Shown: positions 44,867 to 52,356 of the stretch, piece after piece
How the letters are laid out: every line of letters begins with the position of its first letter
How positions within the stretch are numbered: the stretch's first letter is position 1
From: Amycolatopsis sp. DSM 110486
GTDB taxonomy: Bacteria > Actinomycetota > Actinomycetes > Mycobacteriales > Pseudonocardiaceae
DNA: 64,000 nucleotides
Assembly: GCF_019468465.1 (NCBI RefSeq)
Contig: NZ_CP080519.1
Span: forward strand, 2,309,001 to 2,373,000
Direction: 5' to 3'
Program-made: the position numbers and the translations under genes
The notes under the pieces: generated by a model
What the model was told of the DNA's origin: nothing
The model's database searches: none
The model's input: only the letters and a program-made list of their open reading frames with translations

Positions 44867-44900
44867 GGAAAATGGCTTCGGCCGACAGTAACTGGGTGGT

Positions 44901-45440
44901 TCAGAAGAACCAAGGCACCGGCTCGTGCCCCCGGTCCACCACGTCACTGAACCGCCCGCCGAGGAACCCCAACGGCTCCCCTCCCCGCGAACACACCTTC
45001 AGTACCTCACCAATCACAACCTCATGATCACCAGCCGTCAACGCGCGATAAACCGAACACTCCAAGTGCACCAGAGCATCCGGAATAACCGGAACATCAT
45101 GCGATCCCGCCTTCACCGGTAAACCCGAAAAGTGGTCCTCACCGCGCCGAGCGAACCGGAGAGCGAGTTGTTCCTGTCGCGTCGACAGGACGTTCAGCGC
45201 GAAGCGGTCCGCGGAGACGACAGCGTCGGTAGTGCGCGCACCGGTCGTCAAGCAGACGAGCACCAACGGTGGGGACAGCGACACCGATGTCAACGAGTTC
45301 ACCGTCATCCCGTGGGGAACATCGCCGACGCTGGTAGTCACCACCGCGACCCCAGTCGCGAACCGGCCCATCGCCGTCCTCATCGCCAACGCATCAACCG
45401 GGCCGGAACCGGGAGTGCAGTCAGGAGGCATGGTGGTCAT
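44901..45440 (-). CDS. flavin reductase component (HpaC family) of the HpaB-type hydroxylase
   Basis: A 179-residue split-barrel reductase: MRTAMGRFATGVAVVTTSVGDVPHGMTVNSLTSVSLSPPLVLVCL is the family signature and FALNVLSTRQEQLALRFA the next conserved part; the C-terminal GDHEVVIGEVLKV ... PLGFLGGRFSDV closes the barrel. It would pass reduced FAD to the HpaB-type enzyme encoded two genes upstream. ATG 45440 overlaps the cupin gene stop (ATGA), so hydroxylase, cupin and reductase are translated in series. It is the last gene of the operon. Confidence 0.9.
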   Translation of the reverse strand: MTTMPPDCTPGSGPVDALAMRTAMGRFATGVAVVTTSVGDVPHGMTVNSLTSVSLSPPLVLVCLTTGARTTDAVVSADRFALNVLSTRQEQLALRFARRGEDHFSGLPVKAGSHDVPVIPDALVHLECSVYRALTAGDHEVVIGEVLKVCSRGGEPLGFLGGRFSDVVDRGHEPVPWFF

Positions 45441-45781
45441 GCGCGGTAGCGGACCTCGAAGGTGAGCACACCGTCGTCGGTGCGCCAGGGGCCGTGTGGC
45501 ATGCCCGGAGGACGGCAGGCGTACATCCCGGCGCTGAAGGTCTCCCCCAGGGTGAGGTCGGAGAATGAGCCCTCCAGGATGTAGACCTCCTCCCAGAAGT
45601 CGTGCGACTGGACGCCCATCGGTGACGAGTCGGCGCCCGGCGCGTAGCGCAGGATGCGGGTGGCGACGCCGGAGGCCTCGTCCGTGGACAAGACGCGTTC
45701 GGTGATGAGCGGGTCGTCGCCCTTGCAGGTGGTGAAGTCGACCTCAGTCACCGGGAAGAACTCGCGTTCGGGTTTGCTCAC
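45437..45781 (-). CDS. small cupin-domain protein
   Basis: A 114-residue single cupin. The two motif regions are GVQSHDFWEEVYILEGSFSDL and YACRPPGMPHGPWRT, with His, Glu and His likely to bind a metal, as in ChrR-type cupins. GTG 45781 overlaps the hydroxylase stop (GTGA). Small cupins like this in catabolic operons may be isomerases, dioxygenases or stabilise a hydroxylated intermediate; which applies here is unknown. Confidence 0.8.
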   Translation of the reverse strand: MSKPEREFFPVTEVDFTTCKGDDPLITERVLSTDEASGVATRILRYAPGADSSPMGVQSHDFWEEVYILEGSFSDLTLGETFSAGMYACRPPGMPHGPWRTDDGVLTFEVRYRA

Positions 45782-47214
45782 TGGCTCTCCTCGGAGTAGC
45801 CGGCCAGGAAACGGTCCACTTCGGACACGGGGCCGTCGAAGCCGTAGTTGCGGAAGGAGTAGCCCTTCACCACGAAGGGCGCGCCGGCGTAGAAGAGCTC
45901 GTACTGGTGGTGGCGGCCGGCGAACTCGCTGCCGACGGCGTCCCACGCGAGTTTGAACAGTTTGACGCGGTCGGCGGCGGGCGTACCTGGGCTGTAGATG
46001 TAGCGGTCGATGTCCGCGCGCGTCTCCGGGCTGGTCATGTCGGCGACGCTGGAGGGGACCTGCAGCACACCGCCGCCGACGAGGTCGCGGAGGATGGCGA
46101 GCACGCGGGGGTACAACTCCGACTGCAGGCCCATGGCGCCGTACAGCGCCCGGCTGCCGGGGCGCCAAAGGCCGGCCGAGTCGGGTTCGGCGGTGTACTC
46201 GGCGGCCAGAACAGCGGACTCCACAAGGGACACCAGGCTGGCCAGCTCGCCGAGTTTCTCCACGACGCCGGGGAACTTGTCGACGCCGTTGACCGCCGCG
46301 ACCTTGCGCGCCAGGCCGGCCAGGAATTGCAGCTTCACCGAAAACCGGATCTGCGCCTGCCAGTTGCCCAGCACGTGCGCGCCCGTCTCGAAGAACTGGT
46401 TGCGCACGCCGGCGACGTCGCGGTAGACGAACACGCGGTCCCACGGCACGAAGACGTCGTCGAAGACCAGCAGGGCATCGGTCTCGTCGAAGCGCGTGGT
46501 GAGCGGGTAGTCGTAATGGCTGGTCGCGGCGGGTGCGTACGGGCGGCGACAGTAGAGCTTCAGGCCCTCGGTGTCCACGGGCAGCACGAAGCTGAGCGCG
46601 AAGTCCGTGTCCTCCGGCGTCAGCGGCTTGATGCACGACACCAGGATCTCGTCGGCGACCGGCCCACCCGTGGCCAGCATCTGCGCGCCCCGCACCACGA
46701 TCCCGTCGGCGCGCTCCTCGGCGACGCCGACCTGCACGAGATCACCGTCCCACGCGCTCGCCGTGGTGGCGCGCGAAACCTGCGGCGGGATGATCGCGTA
46801 GGACAGGTACAGGTCCTCCTCGACGACGCGCTTCTGGAACGCCGTCACGTTGGCCGCGTAGTCGCCGAACACGTCCGGGTGCGAGGCGAACGCGGCCAGG
46901 AACGCGCCGACGTGGTCCGGGCTGCGGCCCACCCAGCCGTGGGTGTGGCGCGCCCACGTGGTGGCGGCCTCGCGGAACGCGGTGAGGTCCTCGCGGCTGC
47001 GCGGGGCGGTGAAAAGCCGGTTCACCACCTCGCCGTTCGGGCCGGGCCGCGTCATGCCGGACGCGGGGTCGGCGGCGAGGTCGAACAGCTCCGACACCGT
47101 CTTCGCGATCGGCGCGAACGCCGGGTGCCGGGCCACGCCGTCCACCCGCTTTCCGTCGAGGTAGACGCGACGTCCGTCGTCGATGGCGCTCAGGTACTGC
47201 GATCCGGTGCGCAT
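45778..47214 (-). CDS. HpaB-family FADH2-dependent aromatic hydroxylase
   Basis: A 478-residue enzyme of the 4-hydroxyphenylacetate 3-hydroxylase family. MRTGSQYLSAIDDGRRVYLDGKRV is the classic N-terminus; the acyl-CoA-dehydrogenase-like core includes QMLATGGPVADEILVS, FDDVFVPWDRVFVYRD and the C-terminal domain VPSSVADMTSPETRADIDRYIYSPGTPAADRVKLFKLAWDAVGSEFAGRHHQYELFYAG. It would insert one oxygen into an aromatic or heteroaromatic ring using FADH2 from a partner. The usual TH in the loop before the conserved P-P/Q reads SY here (YLSYAIIPPQVSR), so the substrate is probably not 4-hydroxyphenylacetate. ATG 47214 follows GGAGGG. Confidence 0.88.
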   Translation of the reverse strand: MRTGSQYLSAIDDGRRVYLDGKRVDGVARHPAFAPIAKTVSELFDLAADPASGMTRPGPNGEVVNRLFTAPRSREDLTAFREAATTWARHTHGWVGRSPDHVGAFLAAFASHPDVFGDYAANVTAFQKRVVEEDLYLSYAIIPPQVSRATTASAWDGDLVQVGVAEERADGIVVRGAQMLATGGPVADEILVSCIKPLTPEDTDFALSFVLPVDTEGLKLYCRRPYAPAATSHYDYPLTTRFDETDALLVFDDVFVPWDRVFVYRDVAGVRNQFFETGAHVLGNWQAQIRFSVKLQFLAGLARKVAAVNGVDKFPGVVEKLGELASLVSLVESAVLAAEYTAEPDSAGLWRPGSRALYGAMGLQSELYPRVLAILRDLVGGGVLQVPSSVADMTSPETRADIDRYIYSPGTPAADRVKLFKLAWDAVGSEFAGRHHQYELFYAGAPFVVKGYSFRNYGFDGPVSEVDRFLAGYSEESQ

Positions 47215-47879
47215 CAAGCCCTCCTTCGCTGGGTTTCGTACACGTGGGTCAGGGTTTCGCCGTGGGGCAGCCGCAGGTCGACGCGCCAGCGCGAGCCGTA
47301 CACGAACTTCCCGCCGAGCAAGGAAAGCGTGCCGCAGAACAGCACGAGGTCGCCACCGTCGTCCAGTCCGGACGGCATCCGGCCGAGCGTGTCCGACGGG
47401 TGGCGCAAGGTCGCGACACTGCCGCTTTGGTACGTCGACGAGTCCACACTGGACTCCGCGACCAGACCATCCCAGTCCACGACGGACAGATCAGGCCCGA
47501 GGTCCACCACGTGCGAGCCGAGCGGCTTCGGGCACGCGGCCTTGCTCCGCGCGATGTCGACGCGTTCGAGCTCCCGGTCGGTGTGATCGGAGCCGACGCC
47601 GAGGTAGTACCGCCCGTCGTGGCGGATCACCACTGGCTCGACCTCGCCCGACGTCGTCGCCGAACCCACCTCGACCACCGGCGAGCTGGTCAACAGTCCC
47701 GGCGAAAGCACGTAATACGCCGGTACGCTCACCGGCCGCGGCACGCCGATCGCCGCGAGCTCGGCGATGTGGTGCTCCACAACCGCCTCGTCCTTGGCGG
47801 TGTAACCCGCAACAACGATCCGCTCCGGCGCGATCGACAACGTCGCACCGGAGCCGACCACGATCAGCTCACTCGTCAC
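47214..47879 (-). CDS. DUF2848 protein (fumarylacetoacetate hydrolase-like)
   Basis: A 221-residue protein of the DUF2848 family. VVAGYTAKDEAVVEHHIAELAAIGVPRPVSVPAYYVLSPGLLT and LGVGSDHTDRELERVDIARSKAACPKPLGSHVVDL are the diagnostic stretches. The overall pattern resembles the FAH superfamily, which cleaves C-C bonds in 2-oxo acids or hydrates them. GTG 47879 is 4 bases after GAGGAG; it overlaps the hydroxylase start. As it is linked to an HpaB-type hydroxylase it may open or hydrolyse the hydroxylated product. The family has no agreed reaction known to me. Confidence 0.82.
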   Translation of the reverse strand: MTSELIVVGSGATLSIAPERIVVAGYTAKDEAVVEHHIAELAAIGVPRPVSVPAYYVLSPGLLTSSPVVEVGSATTSGEVEPVVIRHDGRYYLGVGSDHTDRELERVDIARSKAACPKPLGSHVVDLGPDLSVVDWDGLVAESSVDSSTYQSGSVATLRHPSDTLGRMPSGLDDGGDLVLFCGTLSLLGGKFVYGSRWRVDLRLPHGETLTHVYETQRRRA

Positions 47880-47898
47880 GTCACTCCTCAAAGGACGG

Positions 47899-48621
47899 TC
47901 AGTCCCGCCCCGCCTCGATGAACTTGCGCGCCGTCAGCTCGGGGTTCGCCAGCAGCACCTCGTGGCTGCCCTCCATCCCGATCAGCCGGAACATCACGAG
48001 CCGGTTGGACAGCCGCGGGTGCCGCCCCCACTCGCCCTGCGTGATGTCGTTGTCCTCGGACGGCGCCAGGTAGCTGAACGCCTGCGGCACCTTGTCCCAG
48101 CCCGTCATGTCGGCCGGGTCGGTGAAGGCGCTCCACGGCTGCGGGCGCAGCACGTCGTACACGCGCCGGGCCTCCTCCGCGGAGGCGTCGCCGTAGAACG
48201 CGTCGCGCCACACGGGGAACGGCAGCACGACACCGCCGTCAGTGCGTTCGTCGTAGCTCGCCTGAAGCGCGGCGACGAGGTGCGGTGGGATCTCGTCGAC
48301 GAGCGCCCGGCCGTGCGCCGGCACGAACGCGGCGAAGTAGACCAGCCGCCGCATCCGCTCTGGCAGCTCGATCGCCACGCGGGAGATCACGTAACCGCCC
48401 CAGCTGTGCCCGACCAGCACGACGTCGGTCAGGTCGTGCTCCCGGATGTAGTCGACGATCGGCGCCGCGGCACCGCGCAGGTCGACGTGCTTGTCGTCGT
48501 TCTCGCCGAGGCCGCCGGCCGTCGGGGTGTGGACCTCGTGGCCCGCGTTCTCCAAGTGCTTGCGGACGGGGTCCCACAGCTCCCCGAAGTGCCACGCTCC
48601 GTGCACCAGTACGAATCGCAT
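47899..48621 (-). CDS. alpha/beta hydrolase
   Basis: A 240-residue alpha/beta hydrolase of the esterase/hydroxynitrile-lyase-like branch: FVLVHGAWHFGELWDPV (oxyanion), the nucleophile Ser in LVGHSWGGYVIS, then GSHEVLLANPELTARKFIE with the catalytic His. GLGENDDKHVDL and VYFAAFVPAHG are typical of that branch. ATG 48621 follows a GGAG; the frame is open further upstream to a start without ribosome site. It is 19 bases upstream of the DUF2848 gene, so it is the first gene of the operon. It probably hydrolyses an ester or lactone of the pathway substrate. Confidence 0.88.
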   Translation of the reverse strand: MRFVLVHGAWHFGELWDPVRKHLENAGHEVHTPTAGGLGENDDKHVDLRGAAAPIVDYIREHDLTDVVLVGHSWGGYVISRVAIELPERMRRLVYFAAFVPAHGRALVDEIPPHLVAALQASYDERTDGGVVLPFPVWRDAFYGDASAEEARRVYDVLRPQPWSAFTDPADMTGWDKVPQAFSYLAPSEDNDITQGEWGRHPRLSNRLVMFRLIGMEGSHEVLLANPELTARKFIEAGRD

Positions 48622-48726
48622 CCGCCGCTCCGTTCTCACCGTTGAGTGCGTACGGCACATGCTGCTGTCGGCGAGCGGCAAGGACTATCGGTGAAGCGAC
48701 GCGCGAGCATCGGATTCGCGCAACCG

Positions 48727-49704
48727 TCAGCGGCGGCCCAGCGCGGCCGACGGCGTGACCCCGAACCGCGCCTTGAACTGCGCGGCGAACTCGCCCAGGT
48801 GGAAGTACCCGCATTCCGCCGCGACGCCGGTCACCGTCGTGGTCCCCGGCTCACCCGCCGCGAGCAGGCGGCGGGCCCGGTCGAGCCGCTGATCGCGCAG
48901 CCACTGCCCGGGCGTCGTGTCGAGGTCGCGCCGGAACCCGGTCTGCAGGCTGCGCAGGCTCGTCCCGTTCTGCCGCGCGACTTCCGACAGGCTGATCGGC
49001 TCGGCGAGGTGGTCGAGCAGGTACTCCATCGCCCGCCTGACCTGGGCCGACGGCACCCGTCCGGGCTCGGCTTCCTCCTCGCGCAGCTGCGTGAGCAGGA
49101 ACGACTCGATCACCAGCTCACCCAGCTGTTGCCCCACCTCCGGGCGCGCGACGCTCGGCCCCAGCGTCGGCAGGCTGATCACGCTCTCCAGCAGCCGGTA
49201 CAGGAACGCGGGCTGCTCCGGCAGCGACAGCGGGAGGTCCACCGGGCCGGCGGTCGCGACCCCGCGGATCCGGCGGGCCGTGCGCTCGACCCAGCGCCGG
49301 TCCATCCGCACGATCAGCTGGTCGAACGCGCTGTCGATGTCCAGCTTGAACTCGCGGTACGGCCCGACGATCGCGGGACGCCCCGGCGCGAGCTCGGCCG
49401 TGTCGCGGCCGTAGGTGAACTTCGCGGACCCGGCGACAGGCAGCGTCAGCAGGAAGTTGTCCTCTTCGGGCACGGCGGGCGCGACCGTGACGTCGGCGCC
49501 GTAGCGCAGGCGGTTGAGCGAGATCGGGCCCGCCGAGAGGTGCTCCAACCGGGTCGAAAGCCGCGCTCGCCGCGAATGCACCACGAGCCGGTGCGGGCGC
49601 AACGCCTGCGTGCAGGCCTGCGTGACCTCGTCGGGATCGCCGCTGGACGCGAGCACGTGCTGCGAGACCTCGGCCAGCCCGGCCGCGAGCTGCGCTGCTG
49701 TCAT
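48727..49704 (-). CDS. AraC family transcriptional regulator
   Basis: A 325-residue regulator. The C-terminal double helix-turn-helix covers about 222-322 (RAMEYLLDHLAEPISLSEVARQNGTSLRSLQTGFRRDLDTTPGQWLRDQRL, then GVAAECGYFHLGEFAAQFKARFGVTPSAALG). The N-terminal half (about 40-190) is an AraC-binding-like domain of the NphR/AraL type (FLLTLPVAGSAKF, FKLDIDSAFDQLIVRMD). Lying 105 bases upstream of the hydrolase-hydroxylase operon on the same strand, it probably activates it. Confidence 0.9.
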   Translation of the reverse strand: MTAAQLAAGLAEVSQHVLASSGDPDEVTQACTQALRPHRLVVHSRRARLSTRLEHLSAGPISLNRLRYGADVTVAPAVPEEDNFLLTLPVAGSAKFTYGRDTAELAPGRPAIVGPYREFKLDIDSAFDQLIVRMDRRWVERTARRIRGVATAGPVDLPLSLPEQPAFLYRLLESVISLPTLGPSVARPEVGQQLGELVIESFLLTQLREEEAEPGRVPSAQVRRAMEYLLDHLAEPISLSEVARQNGTSLRSLQTGFRRDLDTTPGQWLRDQRLDRARRLLAAGEPGTTTVTGVAAECGYFHLGEFAAQFKARFGVTPSAALGRR

Positions 49705-49758
49705 GCCGCCTCCCGGTGCGTTGTCCCTCAGGACAACATCCCCGCTCGCCGTTGTCCA

Positions 49759-49787
49759 GCGGACCCGAGGACCAGGACGGCGGTGGC
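49759..49787. repeat. 29-bp direct repeat, copy 1
   Basis: The 29 bases beginning GCGGACCCGAGGACC are repeated exactly at 50393-50421, 634 bases away. Copy 1 lies between the AraC gene start and the end of the HEAT-like gene. Confidence 0.85.
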
Positions 49788-49859
49788 ACTCCTGCGCGGA
49801 GCCGGTCTGGCGGTTCTTGGCCAGGACACAATGAGGACTCGGCTGTGTGTCGTGTCGGA

Positions 49860-50306
49860 TCAGAGCTGGTCGTCGTCCGAGTCTCGGGCCTGTTCCTTAC
49901 GCGGCCGCAGATGCGCGAGGATTCCCTGGGCCTCGTCGCGGACCCCGGCGTCGTCATCGGCGGCGAGCTCGTGCAGCTGCTGGATCAGCCGATCCGCGCC
50001 TGCAGTCGTCAGCCACTCGGGGTTGCAGTCCAGCGCGGCCACGAGCTCATCTCTGGTCCAGAACTCGACAGCTCGGCTGCTAGCCAGCAGCACGCAGCGC
50101 AGGCCAGCGGTGTCCTTGCGTGAGAGCAAAGCCTTCGCGGTCTCCTGGGTGACTGCGGAGTCTCCGCGATCCAACAGGAGACGGTGGAGGACGTCCGCCA
50201 CTCCGTCGATCTTGTCCGATGCCGCGAGCCGCCGACCCGCCGCTGCGCGAACTGACCAATCCGGGGAGTCGGCGTCGGTCAGTTCTTGATCGTCAGGAGA
50301 CACCAT
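49860..50306 (-). CDS. small HEAT-repeat-like protein
   Basis: A 148-residue soluble helical protein. It opens DADSPDWSVRAAAGRRLAASDKI, then LHRLLLDRGDSAVTQETAKALLSRKDTAGLRCVL and LIQQLHELAADDDAGVRDEAQGILAHL, which are HEAT-type helix pairs. It ends in a very acidic tail (DSDDDQL). Relatives occur scattered in actinobacterial genomes without assigned role. ATG 50306 has only a weak purine-rich site; ATG 50354 is an alternative. Exact 29-bp direct repeats flank the gene on both sides. The frameshifted gene at 43563 is of the same broad kind. Confidence 0.7.
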   Translation of the reverse strand: MVSPDDQELTDADSPDWSVRAAAGRRLAASDKIDGVADVLHRLLLDRGDSAVTQETAKALLSRKDTAGLRCVLLASSRAVEFWTRDELVAALDCNPEWLTTAGADRLIQQLHELAADDDAGVRDEAQGILAHLRPRKEQARDSDDDQL

Positions 50307-50392
50307 GCCCCCAAGCCTGCCAAGGTTGTCGTTGATCCTCAATCGATTTCCCATGGCCTCAGCCGCCGCCGCGACGCCGTCACCGAACGACC

Positions 50393-50421
50393 GCGGACCC
50401 GAGGACCAGGACGGCGGTGGC
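50393..50421. repeat. 29-bp direct repeat, copy 2
   Basis: This is an exact copy of 49759-49787 in the same orientation, just upstream of the HEAT-like gene. The intervening unit carries that gene only. Confidence 0.85.
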
Positions 50422-50483
50422 CCACCGTCACGAACCAGTGCGGCCAGGCCGGCTGATCGACGGCACCGGCCCACCCGCGTTCC

Positions 50484-51572
50484 TCAAGCCGAAACCACGC
50501 CGAACTCCGCCGCCGCGATGTCCGCCGCGCCGGCCGCATTCGGGTGGAAGGCGTCGTTCATCAACCCCGCGCCGGACGCGGCGGCGTAGCTGCCCCAGCG
50601 ATCGAAGAGGTCGAGCACCGGCACGCCGTGAGCGTTCGCCACGTCGTACACGGCGTCGCGATAAGGGGACAAGTCGACCCACGCCGGATCGCCGGGGATC
50701 TGTGCCTCGAGGACCACGTCGCAGGTGTTCTCCAGTGCGGACACCATCGTCTCGAGGTTGGCCGCGTACCGGTCCGGCGCGACCGCCGTCTGCTCGTTGG
50801 CGTCATTCGTCATCAACGCGATCAGGGCGAGATCCGGCGCCCAGGCCACCACGTGGTTCAGCGCCGAGTACGCCTCACCACCGGCGACCCAGTCCGTGGT
50901 CGTCGACATCGAGATGCCGAAGTCGCCGATCGTGATGCCGTCGAGCGCTTCGATCCCGATGCTGCCGACCCGCAGTTCGCCGGTCTCGCCGGCCACGGTG
51001 ACCGTGACGGTGTGCCGTCCGGCGGCCAGCTTGGGGAGCGCGACGAGGTGTGTCGCCAGGCCGGCCGCACCGCTCAGCCGGACCGGGCCGGGTTCGCCAC
51101 CGTCGATCGCGATCGTGCACTCGCGCGAGTCCTGTGTGGTGATGACGCGAGCCAGGTAGTCGCCGGCCTCCGCGACTAAGGCGGAGAGGGAAACGGAGCC
51201 GCCACTCGTCGCGGACGAGGCGAACGTCGTCAGCGCACCCGGCGCGAACTCGGACCAGGACCCGGTGAACGTCAGCCTCGAATCCGCCGTCATGGTCCGC
51301 GGGTTCAGGATCACCGACGCACCCCGCACCGGGAACCCCCGGGCCGCCAGCATGTCGCCCATCACCACCGGCGGCGACTGCGTGGCGGGCTGGAGTCCCT
51401 GGCCGGCGCTGATGGAGTCGCCGATCTTCGCGTACCTGGCCGAACCGGTCCCGGCGACGGCGGCGGCGCGCTTCCAGCGCCAGCGCCGGATCGAGCCCGC
51501 AGTCATCCCGTACAGCTGCCGGCCCTCGTCGTATCCACCGGAGTGGGCCTTGCCGAGCGGACCCGTGACCAT
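50484..51572 (-). CDS. SGNH/GDSL-family hydrolase
   Basis: A 362-residue esterase-type protein. Block I is YAKIGDSISAG with the catalytic Ser53, and the last block is LMNDAFHPNAAG with Asp and His. Between them (about 90-230) lies a beta-rich insert (TADSRLTFTGSWSEF, GRHTVTVTVAGETGELRVGSIGIEAL) that looks like a carbohydrate-binding or jelly-roll module. No signal peptide is seen; the N-terminus is basic (RRWRWKRA). ATG 51572 follows GAAGGAG; starts at 51614 and 51608 have no ribosome site. A role in deacylating a polysaccharide or similar is inferred. Confidence 0.85.
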   Translation of the reverse strand: MVTGPLGKAHSGGYDEGRQLYGMTAGSIRRWRWKRAAAVAGTGSARYAKIGDSISAGQGLQPATQSPPVVMGDMLAARGFPVRGASVILNPRTMTADSRLTFTGSWSEFAPGALTTFASSATSGGSVSLSALVAEAGDYLARVITTQDSRECTIAIDGGEPGPVRLSGAAGLATHLVALPKLAAGRHTVTVTVAGETGELRVGSIGIEALDGITIGDFGISMSTTTDWVAGGEAYSALNHVVAWAPDLALIALMTNDANEQTAVAPDRYAANLETMVSALENTCDVVLEAQIPGDPAWVDLSPYRDAVYDVANAHGVPVLDLFDRWGSYAAASGAGLMNDAFHPNAAGAADIAAAEFGVVSA

Positions 51573-51714
51573 CGTGCGAGCTCCTTCGTCGGGCGGAAGT
51601 CGACCCATAATCACATCCGCGCCGCCGCCCAGGCGGCCGATCCGTCACCTCTTGTGATGCCGGTGCGCGCGTGATGCCCGCTCGTCACCGGCCGGCGGAG
51701 GTTAGGGTCGGGGC

Positions 51715-52308
51715 GTGTTCGTGAAGATCTGCGGCCTGAAGACAGCGGCCGACGTGGCGTGCGCGGTCGAAGCGGGAGCCGACGCCGTGGGGTTCCTGCT
51801 GTGCGAGAGCCCTCGGCAGGTCACCCGGGCCGAGGCCGCGCAGCTCGCGGCGGGTGTGCCCGGCGAGGTGCTCACGGTCGGCGTGTTCAAGGGCGTGCCG
51901 GTGCCGGAGGTCCGCGACGCCGTGGCCGAGACCGGGATCCGGGCCGTTCAGCTGCACGGCTCCGGGTACTCGCCGGCCGACTTCGCGGCGTTGCGCGACC
52001 TGCCCGTGCGGCTGATCCGTGCCACGTCACTGAAGCACAGCGAGGTCCCGGCCGTCGGCGAATACGGCGAGGACTTGCTCCTGCTCGACTCCCCCAACGC
52101 GGGTTCGGGCGAGACCTGGGACTGGTCGGCCGAGATCCCCGACGGCGACTGGCTGCTGGCCGGCGGCCTCACCCCGGACAACGTGGCCGACGCCGTCGCC
52201 ACCGTGCGGCCGTGGGGAGTGGACGTCTCCAGCGGCGTCGAGTCCGCCCGCGGCGTGAAGGACCAGGCCCTGATCCGAGCTTTCCTCGCCGCCGCAAGGA
52301 GTTCCTGA
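51715..52308 (+). CDS. trpF: phosphoribosylanthranilate isomerase
   Basis: A 197-residue beta/alpha barrel that isomerises N-(5-phosphoribosyl)anthranilate in tryptophan synthesis. The general base Cys is in VKICGLKT (residues 3-10), the general acid Asp in LLLLDSPN, and the phosphate loops are LAGGLTPDNV and GVDVSSGVES. The order is full-length for TrpF. GTG 51715 has AGGG close upstream. No other trp gene is adjacent. Many actinobacteria lack trpF because PriA does both HisA and TrpF reactions, so a dedicated copy here is notable. Confidence 0.92.
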   Translation: MFVKICGLKTAADVACAVEAGADAVGFLLCESPRQVTRAEAAQLAAGVPGEVLTVGVFKGVPVPEVRDAVAETGIRAVQLHGSGYSPADFAALRDLPVRLIRATSLKHSEVPAVGEYGEDLLLLDSPNAGSGETWDWSAEIPDGDWLLAGGLTPDNVADAVATVRPWGVDVSSGVESARGVKDQALIRAFLAAARSS

Positions 52309-52320
52309 CCGAGGACGGCA

Positions 52321-52346
52321 GCGGGTGGGCGCCGATGACCACCCGC
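52321..52346. terminator. hairpin between convergent genes
   Basis: GCGGGTGG (52321-52328) pairs with CCACCCGC (52339-52346) around a 10-base loop, 12 bases after trpF and just before the end of the phosphoesterase gene. Confidence 0.6.
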
Positions 52347-52356
52347 CGCCGGTGGA

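Larger units (their letters stand above)
44321..44900. other. 580-base non-coding region: GT-rich, AT-rich and hairpin segments
   Basis: No convincing gene. 44365-44505 is GT-rich on the plus strand with many GGG/GGGG runs. 44648-44713 holds a 27-bp inverted repeat. 44750-44800 is an AT-rich island with CTTTTAATCTTTTGCTTTTAAAG followed by two tandem GATCAAAA copies. Two further hairpins follow at 44807-44866. The composition is unlike the genes on either side and is consistent with an RNA gene, an inserted palindromic element or decayed foreign DNA. Confidence 0.6.
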
